Shown here one piece after another: positions 38,548 to 50,290 of a stretch of DNA of 64,000 nt. The notes below the pieces were generated by a model that did no database searches, was not told the DNA's origin, and saw nothing but the letters and a program-made list of their open reading frames with translations. The stretch's first letter is position 1. Each line of letters begins with the position of its first letter. The stretch is from Leuctra nigra (lineage: Eukaryota; Arthropoda; Insecta; Plecoptera; Leuctridae). Position numbers and translations under genes: made by a program. The stretch spans positions 28,901,899 through 28,965,898 of the forward strand of contig OW203769.1 of assembly GCA_934045905.1 (NCBI GenBank), in the 5' to 3' direction.

Positions 38548-40253
38548 CGTTGGTAACCTTGCAAGAGCTGCGTGTCGGTCGCGATGCAACATTAGCCGTG
38601 GCGATAGAGGAAACAAGTTAGACGTAGCGGACGTCCAGTAGGTGAGGTTGTAGGAGGTCAGAACAGAAACTTGGTATTTATGGGGGTTCCAGGGTTACGT
38701 CATAGGAATGAGAATTTGTTGTAATTCATACTAAAGATGAATGAAACCATATTACATACAACTAGCAAAAAATATTTGTCACTTACCGAATGGTGTTATA
38801 TATTCTTGATTGAAGTTTTACTTTCCCCCTATAAGATAACACAGGAAGACATAAAATCGTACAGGAATATTGGCCTTGAATTGCTCCTAAAACCGCAAGA
38901 GGAATGGCAAATTATTGAAAAAAGTCTCAATTTAAAAAGAACACTTTTTAGAATAAAACTGCCATTCCAAAATATAGGCTTACCAGCCAAATAAGAAAGA
39001 AAAAGTCTATAATGTGAAAAATTAACTATAAATCTGGCTACGTTGCACTGCAAATAGGAATTGTTTTGGCAAAGTATCTAACTGGTAACTGGAAATTCCA
39101 TTAAGAACATATAATTGGATCATACGGTATGTAAGGTATAATAGTTTTATGCTGTTGTATGGTCTAGTTCCATCAGTAATTTGTTTGAATTAGATCACAT
39201 TCTAAGCACCATGGCTGGAGCCCTCTCTGCTTTTTAGTAAATTTCACATGAAGCTCCGTTATCCTAAATCTATTAATGTTATTATTCATTGTTGAATCGT
39301 AAATAGATTTTAGGATCATGGTACTGCATTTAAAATATGTTAAAAAGCAGAGCTTCTAAATAACTTTTTTAATGCTGTCTACTGATATTTCAAGTGTTCT
39401 TTGTTCTCCTACAATCTGGATGTACTGGAATGGCCATTGCATACAGTCAAGCAGTGACTGCCCCAAAGTAACCCACCCACATTACCGTAGCTACCCCACC
39501 TGTAACTCAACGGTGTCTCGGAGCAATCCTCATACATTGCAAGTGTAGAGGCATTCAAATTATTAAATCAAATGCAAGATTACGTTCATACTTTTCTTCA
39601 GATTAAGTAAGAAGGTTAAATTTTTGTGTTCTATTTTGTTGGATTAGGATTTAGGAACATAATCATTTGATTTGTTTCAGTCAGAAGCTGTGTAGTATCA
39701 TTCTACTAGCCAAAACAGAAAAAGTACAAAATGTAATCAAACTATATCAACATTTTATATATTTTATTTTTTTCTATTTGCTGGTAACAATGATGGTCTC
39801 ATTCAGAGATAAGCCAGTATAACCAACCATACCTACTAACAAACAATGCAATTCTTCTTTTCAACATTGGTTCCTAAATTTAAATTCTGGTATTCACACT
39901 TTCTGACACATTGCCTCAGTGCAAATTTTGTCAAATTAATATGTTGCCAATTGGTCACCGTTGTTTAAGTTATTGACACAGGCATATTTTCACCCGTGCA
40001 TCCCGTATGAAACATGGCACCTACAACGAATAACTGAATGCATCTCATTCCAACGTGAAACCTGAATTACATTGATCAGTGGTTTGAATCAGGAATCAAG
40101 ATCAAGAGTTTCAAGACAAGATCAAGAAGTTTCAAGGCTACCTGGGTGCAATTCCTGTCACACACTTCTGCGAAGAAATGCAGAAATCTGCTGGCACTAC
40201 TGGGAACGTGTCAGATCATTAGAAAAGTTATCACATAATTCGGTAGTGTGGTC
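38548..40253. other. MTMR9 3' UTR and intergenic sequence
   Basis: The 3' UTR of MTMR9 starts here; a definite polyadenylation signal was not assigned. The rest is AT-rich without recognised elements. Confidence 0.45.
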
Positions 40254-40532
40254 CTACTGGCTTTCCATGCTTTGAGTGTCGCCAGTATTCTTGCTGGCGC
40301 TTGTGGTCCAGCGTGGCGTGGTGACCTTGTGAGACTGGAACGGATCTCCGAAGCTGTATACCGGTCCGATGTCCACGCCCTTCTTCTCCAGAATCTCGGT
40401 GGCGGCCTTGAGCATCTGGTTGGCCCTGCGACGTCCCGGCATCAGCGCTTCTTCGTCGTCGGACGCGCCACTTGCCACTTGCTTGATCTTGACTTTTGAT
40501 TCAAAACTTAGATCTCTATAGCTTAGGCTCAA
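40254..40532 (-). CDS. unrecognised coding exon with stop codon
   Basis: A GC-rich block in an AT-rich region with an open frame on the minus strand that ends in a stop at 40256-40254. It encodes KVKIKQVASGASDDEEALMP, then GRRRANQMLKAATEILEKKG, VDIGPVYSFGDPFQSHK and a polar tail ending SMESQ. The third codon positions favour G/C as in the host genes nearby. No good acceptor or clear start is visible: an in-frame ATG (MPGRRRAN...) would give 62 residues, and the exon could also be the last one of a longer gene. I do not recognise the family. A small regulatory or adaptor protein is possible but unsupported. Confidence 0.5.
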   Translation of the reverse strand: MSLSYRDLSFESKVKIKQVASGASDDEEALMPGRRRANQMLKAATEILEKKGVDIGPVYSFGDPFQSHKVTTPRWTTSASKNTGDTQSMESQ

Positions 40533-41592
40533 GTCTAGTTTCCTGTATTGTCACGGCATCTTGCATTATCGTTGCGATATTCAACCGATACGTAGCTACA
40601 GCTGTGATCCGAACACATACTTCTTGACATTTCTGTTAGCTGCCTGCAATCGACTCTTTCTACATTTAAGCCGCGCACAAATAGGAGTTACAAAAACTGA
40701 CATATGCGCTGGAGGCGCTTCAAATCAGGTCATTCCGCTACATTTTTAATGAAAATCAACACTCCGAGGAGGCAGTGATGGATAAGTTTCGAATGTTTCA
40801 CACAAATCATTTATGTCAGTTCAGTGAAATGCGATCTGTTTAATTATTAGTTACAATATTTACCAAGTGACATGAATACCTACTCTATTTTTTAATGATT
40901 ATCTTTACTACTTAACAGTCATGTTTAAATTTAAAGAAAAACGGGTATTATTTATAAAAAGCCTAGTTTTTCTTCTTGCCTTTATTTTACTTGTGACATC
41001 TCGTCACGTAAGTTTAATACAATCTATTGCCTACAGAGTGAAATTAGCTCTAGTCGCCAGAATTATTTGCAACAATGAAAACATAGCTCGATTGCATGCA
41101 GCTAACAGATCAAGAAGGCTGTGGATTCGACGGATTGTTGCCAACTTATGTGATCTCGTCTCGGAAGGACTTAATTTATTCTCCTCGTCATTTCAGTGTT
41201 TGTTCGTGCAATACAAGATGGACGCCAGCGAAAGTTGCGTCGTCGTCTTGAGTTTTAAGTGTTTTTGCACCGGCTGCCATGTTTGCAGCTGTAATTACAT
41301 ATAACATACGTAACCATCTCCATTATATAACACTCCATGTAAAAACAGCAGCCTCTCCCAGAAAAAATAAACATTCGGCACTGAAATGTAGTTAAATGGA
41401 AGGATGCCAAGCCAAGTCAGCATGTAATTAAGATATTCCACAAATATTTTTAAAACTCATGAAGAATTGGCAATTACTGATAGAAGTTTATGGTCGGACA
41501 TCAACATTTTCTTTGCTCAAAATTCCCTCGATTCGATATTACCTACTTATTGATCCACTTAGCAATAAACGCTGTTTGTTTATTTGTAGGTA
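40533..41592. other. intergenic, with relic of the fold-back element end
   Basis: A stretch at 41330-41430 (ACACTCCATGTAAAAAC, CGGCACTGAAATGTAG, GCCAAGCCAAGTC) resembles a diverged arm of the elements at 9905 and 32163. A 127-codon open frame at 40921-41304 has no recognisable domain. Confidence 0.4.
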
Positions 41593-41803
41593 CACTTGGC
41601 CAAACAAAACTTGAACGTTCAATAAATCTGATAGGCTGATAAATGTAAGATCGCACCATCAGAAGTCAGTCCAAGCGATATCATTGTCTCACTCTAGTAG
41701 GTGACCTCACATTTCAATGATAATAACAAGCTTTGATTGGTTATGGGACATGACCAGCAATCATTCAAATTTGGTCAACGTTCAAGTTTTGTTTGGCCGA
41801 GTG
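41593..41803. mobile_element. CACTC-family MITE, copy 3
   Basis: 211 bp with inverted ends CACTTGGCCAAACAAAACTT and inverse (CGAGTG right end), TA flanks at 41591-41592 and 41804-41805. It has the same length as copy 2 (16093), and its interior shares the GATAATAACAAG-x-TTGATTG block, but its end sequence differs. Confidence 0.8.
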
Positions 41804-42868
41804 TACCTTCCTACAAATAATTTGAATGTTAAAGAATTGTGACTTGACACTTTTCGATATCAGTCCTTTTAGTATAGAATGTTTATTTTTTCTATAATGT
41901 GAGATTTTACTGAATAATTGCATGGTTTTTTAAACTATAAATGTCAAGGACAATCTTGCAAGAACTATCTTGAACTTTGTCTTGTTTATATCAATTATCA
42001 TTCCATGTCTTTATATCTATGTGTTCAGATTTTATTTATAGTTTTCTTTCAAATATAAAAGTGCTCTATTTGACATATCTAATTAGTAATTATTGTTGTG
42101 CAAAAGAACCCCATTCCATTACTCAACTCCAATTCCTCAATCTTAATTTTAGACTTGATGGCTAGTTGCATTGATTGATTACCGTTTGGTGTATACTGTA
42201 TGATATTGTCATTTATAAATATTTTGAAATTCTACGGTCTATTCATTTTCTCAGATTAATTTTATTGGTCGTAATTGTTTTGAAGTTGCCATAGTTAATT
42301 TATTATTAGCACCAATCGATTTGTAGTACCTTTTACTCTTTATGTAGTACTAGGTACCTGTTTATAATACCTATTTATGAAAAAATTAAAAGGATTCCTG
42401 TTAAAATTCGTAGATTTTCCCAACGCTTAAAATATATCGCAGCTGAAAATTCTTAAATATCTTGTATCCAACAAACTTTAATACCTATAACATTCGAAAT
42501 CTGAATTTTCGTTTTCTAGTTTCTGAAAAATAAAATTCATATTTTTTATGTTTTTTTTGTAAAAATGGAACGAAAAAATGGGGGAACGTGAAACGGAATT
42601 AAGAAAGGTAGGTAGTTGTAATTTCGTATTATTATGGACAATGCGGAATGCCTCGTTTATCAACGCGTTTTTGTTTCGTACATAACGTTCTACATGGTTT
42701 TATTGATTTTGAATAATGCCGCGTAATTTCACAGGTACCGAGCAGTATGCGCATGCGCTGAGTTTTGACAACCTTGATTGGGGGCGTAACCTAAAACAGC
42801 TGTCAAGTCAACTACACTTGACGTTTCGTCTACACAAGTATCTGCAAAATTATTGAAATTATCAGGAA
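41804..42868. other. upstream region of the V-ATPase F gene
   Basis: AT-rich. The last 150 bp before the start codon are richer in GC (GCGCATGCGCTGAG near 42750) and probably hold the promoter and 5' UTR; no individual site is assigned. Confidence 0.4.
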
Positions 42869-42919
42869 ATGGCACTCCATGCAGCTCGCGGAAAGTTATT
42901 GGCAGTTATCGGAGATGAG
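42869..42919 (+). CDS. ATP6V1F: V-type ATPase subunit F, exon 1
   Basis: The gene (insect name Vha14) encodes subunit F of the V1 sector, part of the central stalk that couples ATP hydrolysis to proton pumping across endomembranes. Exon 1 encodes MALHAARGKLLAVIGDE, with the conserved GKL-x-AVIGDED start of the family. The ATG context is AAATGG. Donor GTAAGT at 42920, phase 0. Three exons give 123 residues, close to the usual 119-124. Confidence 0.95.
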
Positions 42920-43097
42920 GTAAGTTCATTGACATAATAAACAACCCATCAATCAGTGCCAATCACCTTTATCTCAAATTGAGATAGTACCTACCTTTAT
43001 GAATACTCTACCAATCTTAATAGAGGGGCAATTCAGGTCATGTGCCCAGCTTGACAAAGTCCAAGGCTGCATTTTCAAGTCACACTTTCATTTCTAG

Positions 43098-43179
43098 GAC
43101 ACTTGCGTAGGCTTCCTCCTCGGCGGCATCGGGGAGATCAATAAGAACCGGCAGCCCAACTTCTTAGTCGTCGACAAAA
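43098..43179 (+). CDS. ATP6V1F: V-type ATPase subunit F, exon 2
   Basis: Encodes [20 protein letters not shown] then NFLVVDK. The GFLLGG-GE-N and NFLVV motifs are family hallmarks. Acceptor TTCTAG, donor GTAAGT at 43180, phase 0 in, phase 1 out. Confidence 0.95.
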
Positions 43180-43432
43180 GTAAGTCCTCGTCCTTCGAGA
43201 ATGTTCGAGGTTGCTTTAACCATAGATACATTACACTTCTCTAACCTTGTGGCGATGAGAGCGCAGAATAAGGAAAACTCTCTGTGTATTGAATTTATAA
43301 GTAAGCCTGGGTACCGCATGCAAATTAACTTTCTTGTCCCAGCTAGAGGTTCTGCTTATCTACAGACCTTGGAAACCAGCTGTCAAGACAAAGATTAAAA
43401 TAACTACCTACCAGGGGGGCTATTCTAGAACA

Positions 43433-43523
43433 AAACGTAATCATTCCGGCCTTTTCACGGCCATAAGGATAACATTGATCTGCAATGATTCCAGGCCGGA
43501 ATGATTTCGTTTTCATTATAGAA
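43433..43523. repeat. small inverted-repeat element
   Basis: Arms TTCTAGAACAAAACG and AATCATTCCGGCC face their inverses (GGCCGGAATGATT, CGTTTTCATTATAGAA), with TA at both borders. About 91 bp. The TTCTAGAA-type ends recall the hairpin at 16956. Confidence 0.6.
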
Positions 43524-43879
43524 TAGGCCACCAGGAGGCCAATTCTTGAACTTTCACGTTTTGAAACTGCTCACGTTTTCATTATATTTGAAAGTTGAAA
43601 AAGTTGACAACTAGGCCAGCCTTCAACTTTTCAAAGTTTTATACAATGCAAACGTAAAACGGCAAGCTGAACTAATTTTTTATATGTAACAAGTTTTAAA
43701 GTTACAGTTTTTCTTTCACTTTAACAATTCAACCAAGTAGGACAGAAAAAGACATGCTGGTATTTTCCAAAGTGTATTAAGCTGCTTTACCACCTGTAGA
43801 CTTCTTTGAAAGACTACTAGGTAGGTAGGTAGTTATATCGTGTCAGTTCTAGTATTTATTCTAACAGTTTCAAATAATA

Positions 43880-43930
43880 ATAATAATAATCCATCCCTGG
43901 TTCCAATTTGATGGGTCAGGGTCAATGAAT
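43880..43930 (-). mobile_element. LINE 3' end with ATT tail
   Basis: On the minus strand: GACCCATCAAATTGGAACCA, then GGGATGG and an ATT-repeat tail. This is the same 3' end as the RT element at 906-2120. Confidence 0.75.
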
Positions 43931-44139
43931 TAATGAATTAATGAAAAATTAATGAATGATTTACTGCAAGGTATGAGGAGTTTACTGCTTTATTTCCACG
44001 TTTTTCCATATATAAAGTGCGGTTTTCCATGTAAAATTGTGTTGCCATGGTAAAACGGTCTTCTAGAAATTCGTATTCTATGCAAACTTGTGTAAATTTC
44101 AACAAGACCGTGATAACATCTCAAAACTGTTTGTCACAG

Positions 44140-44378
44140 ACACGAGCCCGACCGACATCGAGGAGTGCTTCAAGCGCTTCGTGCGTCGCGACGACGTCGA
44201 CATAATCCTGATCAACCAGAACATCGCTGAGCTGATCCGCCACTGCATCGACAGTCACACGCAGCCTCTGCCCGCCGTCCTCGAGATCCCCTCCAAGGAT
44301 CATCCGTACGACGCCAGCAAGGACTCGATCCTTCGTCGCGCGCGCGGAATGTTCAACCCCGACGACCTCAAGCACTAG
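44140..44378 (+). CDS. ATP6V1F: V-type ATPase subunit F, exon 3
   Basis: Encodes [40 protein letters not shown] and then [20 protein letters not shown] with [15 protein letters not shown] and stop. The [19 protein letters not shown] and ILRRARGMF motifs are the family's most conserved stretch. Acceptor TTGTCACAG, phase 1 in. The first AATAAA downstream is at 44709-44714, a plausible polyadenylation signal. Confidence 0.96.
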
Positions 44379-46543
44379 AGCGAGGGAGGACAGGTAAATG
44401 GGAGCGTAGAGAGTCTTAGCGGTGTGTTGAATGTCGGAACCCAGTGGATTAACATCGCGTTCTGTACCGAGAGGAGGCGAATAGAATTCAGTCTACACAC
44501 ATAGGAAAAATTATAAACTATACTGCATTGCATGTCACATTTAGCTGGCCATCCGGCGTTGGTCCTAATTTGGCTAACAACAGCTCTTTGTCCGTCCCTC
44601 AGACGCTCATTGTGTTTAAGGGGTACCTATTCGAAATATATTACTGCTTAGCTAAATGAGACATGAAGTAAAGATGTGCATTTTTACTACATTCAGAAGT
44701 TCATATGCAATAAATTCCAACAATTGAGCTTACATGACTTTAAAATGTAGTACCTACTTTTGTAACTACCTACATACCTACCTAGTACCTACTCCGAAGT
44801 TTAAAAATGAATAATTCTCCAAGAAATGGAGGCTTTTTGTTTGGAATAATCCTTTTCATGTTGACAGGGACTGGATCCACACAAAGAGGCTCCATTTATT
44901 GAGAAAATTATTCATTTTTACAACTTTTAAACGTGAAAAAATATATTACATTAAAGTGGTGGAAGCCTGATTGGTGGAGAGTTTTTGCATCGTGCTTTCA
45001 CAACTTGTGAGCTTAAAACCCAAAACACATGGAGCCCGTTCTGTATTTCTATTCCTTTCCTCTCATGTACAGATTTAGCAGAATGAATATCACAACATAT
45101 TGAATTGTTTAAACTTGGCTGAATGTTTTACAAACTCTTCGGCCTCTTGCTCTGCAGAAATTGCGTAGATATCCGCGGATGTCAGTCCTCAATACCACAA
45201 GACCGTGTGCTAATACTTTTATGGACGGAATCCAGTAGACTCTGGACACTTGCGCAGATAAATCTGGACATTTTTCTGAGCAAGAGGCCGTTGTAAAATA
45301 TATTATTTCAGATGATACTTGGAAAGTCTAAAGATTTTGCAGCTTTCCTCACAGCAAAGGATTTTTATTGTTGTCAACCCGGTCTGTATGTGTGTGGAAG
45401 AAGAGTTACTCTAGTGCAATTTCTTATCAATTCCACCAAGCAGTGATTGAAACGAGACAATCCAATATCAGACAAGACAAGAGTTAACACAAAAAATTCA
45501 ATTTTTGTGAGATGAATTGTAATATTAACCATTATAATTTGTTATGTTTTTTTACTACCTAAGTATTAAAGTTTCAAATTTTTGTCACCTTTTTACATTG
45601 CACTGTCTACTTGCTGAAACTCTATTACAAATTAATTTTTCATATACCTAGGCAGTAAAGTAGGTACTGGATTAAATTACCTGTAATTAAGTTGATGCAA
45701 CCAGGGTTGCCAACGTAAGTCAGAAATCAGGATATAATTGACTTTTAGGACTGTCCAGGTGAAAGTTAGTTGGCAACACTGGTTCATTCAGACTCGTCGG
45801 TAAACTTGAAAATGTTGTGCTTTCGATTTCCGTCGCTGGGTTCATGTAAATGTTGTTTAAGCCAGCGTAAAAACATTCCGGTGTAAAAATCTATCAAGTA
45901 ATAATCATTCTTGTTGTTGTAAATTGATCACTGTATTCACTAACTTCTTTTGTTCTATCAACAATGTAAAAAAAATGTATTTTCTTGCTTTTAAGTGCGT
46001 GGCAGTCATTTTGTCGGCACATGAGTTCAGATTTAGCTAGTAAATGGCTGTTAAATGAGTGATTCGGAAATAGCGGAAATAGCCATTCTGCAATGTGCCA
46101 ACAAAATGGCCGCTACACCAATGTGTGAAGCTTGTATTAGAATTCTACAACTGCCATAGGGCCTCGTCGGTCCCCCAAAATCAAACTCATTTGCCAGCTC
46201 TCTTTTGTAATTCGTTCTTGCCATGAAATCTCTGTTTTATTTTTTATTCTCTCGTTCCATTTAGCCTGGTTCTACAGTATTAGGACAAATTATTCACAAA
46301 ACTCCACAAACAAAATTGACCCGAATAAGTTCTCAAAACAATTATCTGCCAAGAGAAGATTTTAGAAGACATTTATAGAAATTAAATTATCAGTTACTTG
46401 TTGATAATGTATTTAATAATCTCGTTAATAAAAGTGTACATATACTTGGTGAATTACTCGTAATACCTTATTTCATTTTCTGTCCTACACAATTATAGTT
46501 TATGGTAGTTTAAGTTTTCATGAATGATTTTTGTATAATATTT
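44379..46543. other. V-ATPase F 3' UTR and intergenic DNA
   Basis: Candidate AATAAA signals lie at 44709 and 46427. The rest is AT-rich intergenic DNA without recognised genes. Confidence 0.45.
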
Positions 46544-46751
46544 CTGTACCTCAGAGGTAGAAGGGCGGAAGTCTTTATTCTCGATTTTGAGTTGAACCTG
46601 TTGCACACTTTTGGAATGATGTAATCAAGCTCTATCTGACTGATGTCAACAATTACACAAATGATTGGATGAAGACAGAATTAAACATGGTTTTGATCTC
46701 ACCTCAAGTATCATTGAAATTGACTTCCGGCGTTTTACCTCTGCGGTACAG
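46544..46751. mobile_element. CTGTACCTCAGAGG-family MITE, copy 1
   Basis: 208 bp with ends CTGTACCTCAGAGGTAGAAG and, inverted, TTTTACCTCTGCGGTACAG. Both arms also share CGGAAGTC. A second copy lies at 57895-58106. The target duplication is unclear. Confidence 0.7.
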
Positions 46752-48082
46752 ATTTAATTAAAATTAAATTTGGTTCTACTGTTGTTGAACTTATGGCCAA
46801 TTGAAGAATGTTTCATCAAATTATATTGAAATCTGACCGAAGGACTGGCAGATCAGCATTGGAGACGCCCTTTAGTGACTTGTGTGACGTCCGATGAAAC
46901 TCCTTCCAGCCATTATCCCATAGTGCTCCTTGTAAAGAAGTGTAAAATTATTGCAAATGTTACAACAATTTTTCACGTGCTATGGGGGGTGTGGGGGGGG
47001 GGGGGGGGCGCCACAATTTGGTTTTTGACACTTTCAATCAAATTTGTTTTTTGTTTAAATATTCAATATTTGACACTTTGGGGTGGGGGCATTCTCCGCA
47101 GGACATTTTTTTCACATTGAAATACATTTTGTGTGTTTTTTGTTTACAAAATGCAACTAGGTATATGTAAAACACCACAAAAATGTTTGTTTTCCAGACA
47201 TCAGGGGGGGGGGGGGCAAGGCAGCCCATGGGAGCATCAGGGAACTAAATACCTATTTAGGTAGTATTGGAGGTACGGAATCATATTGTTTTTTGCAACT
47301 CTAATTAAGTTTCAAGGTTTTTATTTTTCCAAAGAACATGTTTACAGTTTAAAATATTTCATCTGATATTTATGTTATATTTTGTTGATACGATTTTCAT
47401 TTTGTACAATTTAATGTAATTCTTAATTTCTTGCAAGATCAACTCATTGTGAAACAATTTTGTTTCGCATTCATGTCATAGAAATATGTCAGCAATGAGC
47501 AAACTATGATGAGTAACATTGATGTGTAACTTTCCCTTCAAGGAGTAACTAGAGAAGCTAAACGTACTAGTTTGAGCAGAGCATTGATACGTACGTGTTG
47601 ATATGTTTTCGAGTCAGTCATATCGTGTTGATGCAAGACACCATGTGAAAGCATCAGGTGTGCAGTGAACTAGAGCAGGTAGAGGGTGGAAACACCCTCA
47701 GGTGTACAGGAGGGTGGTTCTTCACAACACATTGTTGTTCCTGCATTCACCACCTGGCCAGCATTCACATCAACATGCCAAGAGAGAATCACAAGTCGCC
47801 ATTTGAGAACTTGCTGTTGAAAAGCATATGTTCCCCAAGCAAAGGAGCATTTTTATGCACATTACGTACATAATGACATACTGATACGTATTGATAAAAT
47901 GTGCAAATTAATAGTTTGAACCAAAGACTTGGCACAGTGGCCAGAGCAGTTTAACTTCAGATTTAGCCCCCCCCCCACGCTACGTTTTGAGTGGCCTATC
48001 GTAAAAATCTTGAATAATATCTTTTTGTGTTAATTTTTAAATGATGTACGTACCCTCAAACCTAGGATTATAACACCCACTT
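46752..48082. other. intergenic DNA with long G runs
   Basis: G runs at about 46984-47008 and 47204-47218; one TGGGGTGGGGGCATT block at 47080. No gene is recognised. The G-run pair may mark a decayed repeat. Confidence 0.4.
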
Positions 48083-48303
48083 CGCTCAAACCAATAAAAA
48101 AACGGTATTTGTACAAAACGGATTGGCTGGGTGGTCAGGTTCCTTGACAATCAATCCTTGTTATTATCAATGAAATCAGAGCTAAACTTCTAGGGTTAGA
48201 TGGTGCATTAGCACAGACTTCATGTATGCCGAATGATGCCATCAAACCTTTATCATGCAAATCCTTTTCTTTCGAATACCGTTTATTATTAAATGTTCGA
48301 GTG
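48083..48303. mobile_element. CACTC-family MITE, copy 4 (decayed ends)
   Basis: 221 bp; the left end reads CGCTCAAACCAATAAAAAAA and the right end is ...TTATTAAATGTTCGAGTG followed by TA. The interior matches copies 2 and 5 (TCCTTGACAATCAATCCTTG, ATGATGCCATCAAACC). Confidence 0.75.
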
Positions 48304-49502
48304 TATACCTTTGACTTTTTCAATTATTGTAAATCCATGTTGCATGCTGTGAATTCTTGTAGGTCCGATTTGGGTCTGGAGGAGGGCCTCATAACAATAA
48401 GCGAGTCAAATTTTGAATTCCACTTGAGAATTTCGTGCATTTGAATGCAATTTATGTTTTTTTCGAAAATTATGGTCGATTTGAACACTTATATTCTTTA
48501 AATGACTACTAATGTCGTTGCCTACTGCTGATTATCGATATGTGTGTTTCTATGGTAGTATTCATTGAAAAGACCTTGCGACTGCTGGTCTGCCACATGA
48601 TGGACACGAAGGGACCTTCTCGCGTGGGCACGGCAGTAGCTCTTCGCCCCGCCACTCGAGCGTGTCCTGTCCCACCGGCTCGGGGTGTTCGGCTCAGGTA
48701 GAAAGACAAACCCAAGGCCACGCAGCAGTGATTCCAGCGCGGACAATAGCATTGTTACCTGGCTGGCATTGTGACACGAGGGAGCGGAATGTGGCGGGAA
48801 CCCTCGGGTCCGAGTTGTAGTGCTGAGACGCGGACAAGCAGAGACCACAAATCAGAGCATGTTCTTGACATCTCTGCGTGCGTTCCAAATATTATTTCAT
48901 ATATTATGCATTTGTAATTATAAAACGGTAACAAGCTGATGAAATGTACAAAGTAGCGAGTTATTCATAACTATGACAGATGTTATAATATGCTTGCCCA
49001 ATGCCCTTCTTTTACGTCAGGAATTAAAAATAATGAATTTTTCCCGAGGGCATGCATTTTGTGGCAAGTTGACGGGACAATTTTCTCACAGTGGTCGAAT
49101 TGGAAGTCGGTCCATGCGGGGATGGTGCATTGTTACGAGAAAACATTTGCACAAGTTCAATAATAATTGGTGGAGGGCTCTCTATAGCATTATGCGGGTC
49201 GAGGCTTAGCCCCGAATATTCTTTGAAATTTCAGAAATGATTTTTGTACGTTTACGAGATTTTGAGGCTATTTTAATTTAACCATATTTTTCTCTTACTA
49301 ATGGCCTCTAATTGGAAATAATATTATTATGTAGTAGGTGCATATACCTAGATAGTGCTGGTTCAAATCTATCATGGGGGATGGTGAAGTGGACAAATTA
49401 GCCATTATGAGGGGATGGAACTATCCCAATATAATATCTCCATAGGGGATATCATCCCTCCGCACCCCCCCCCCCCCCCCCCCCCCCCCTCATTCGGGGA
49501 AG
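48304..49502. other. intergenic DNA with a GC-rich, possibly coding block
   Basis: The block 48577-48890 is GC-rich and has open frames on the minus strand with a possible donor (GTAACA at 48757) and acceptor (CTACCTGAG near 48696). I cannot recognise a product. A long C run at 49466-49490 precedes the element that starts at 49503. Confidence 0.3.
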
Positions 49503-50290
49503 CTGAATAATGTCGACTGGAATAATGTCGACTCACTCGTGTGACAGGGTCTTTTCATGAAGTGGAATAATGTCGACTAAAAGTCGACGTTATTCCAATA
49601 AAAGTACTTAATAATATTATCAACTGGAATTACGTCGACTTTGAGTCGACCTTATTCCAGTGGAAAAGCGTCGACTAAAAGTCGCCATACTTCCAGATTT
49701 GGCACTTTTAATAAATTTTGATAAAGTGGAAGAAAGTCGACTCAAAAGTCGCTCTTATTCCAGTATCGTGAAAACACAGTCCTCGATTGGAAGAACGTCG
49801 ACTCTCAGTCGACATTATTCCACTGGAATAATCTCGACTACAAGTCGACCTTCTTCCATTGGAATAATGTCGACTCCACTGACGTCACTAACGTATTCCA
49901 CTGACGTCACACCTTGATTTGGCGCCATTTTTAAACGTGTTTACGGTTCCCACAACTTAGTCTGAGCTTATTCTAACGCTGGACTTGTTTGAATGCAAAG
50001 CAATATTTCATGTAAAAAAAATCGGGATGGAAATATTGGAGGTAAAAAAGGTCAAGTGGGATGTAAAATCGTTTATATAATGAGGAAAATACATCTTCTT
50101 CCTTTTATTAGTCAAAAAGGGGTCGTCTCGGATGGCCGGGTACCCGATAGCCGGCCTACTAATTAAACAGGTTTTCTCAGGTTTTCACCCCATTCTGCAG
50201 GGATATTTCCCTCCCCGCCAAGGCAGTGTTGCCAGATGTGATTGCAAGCATCTCCACTAGTGATGACGTCATGGAGGAATGACGTGATAA
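49503..50290 (+). repeat. left arm of the GTCGAC element
   Basis: About 790 bp. At least nine palindromic units containing GTCGAC or a one-base variant lie between 49510 and 49880, spaced 30-60 bp. TGACGTCA-like CACTGACGTCAC occurs twice near 49880-49910. Confidence 0.8.

Larger units (their letters stand above)
43180..44139. other. V-ATPase F intron 2
   Basis: Contains the inverted-repeat element at 43433-43523 and a LINE 3' fragment at 43880-43930. Otherwise AT-rich with a TAGG microsatellite at 43819-43833. Confidence 0.5.

Noticed and set aside
40921..41304. 127-codon plus-strand ORF
   Set aside because: AT-rich, no domain, no splice or homology support; left as intergenic.
46984..47218. 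Long G runs as regulatory G-quadruplexes
   Set aside because: Homopolymer G tracts occur throughout the window inside MITEs; no sign of function.
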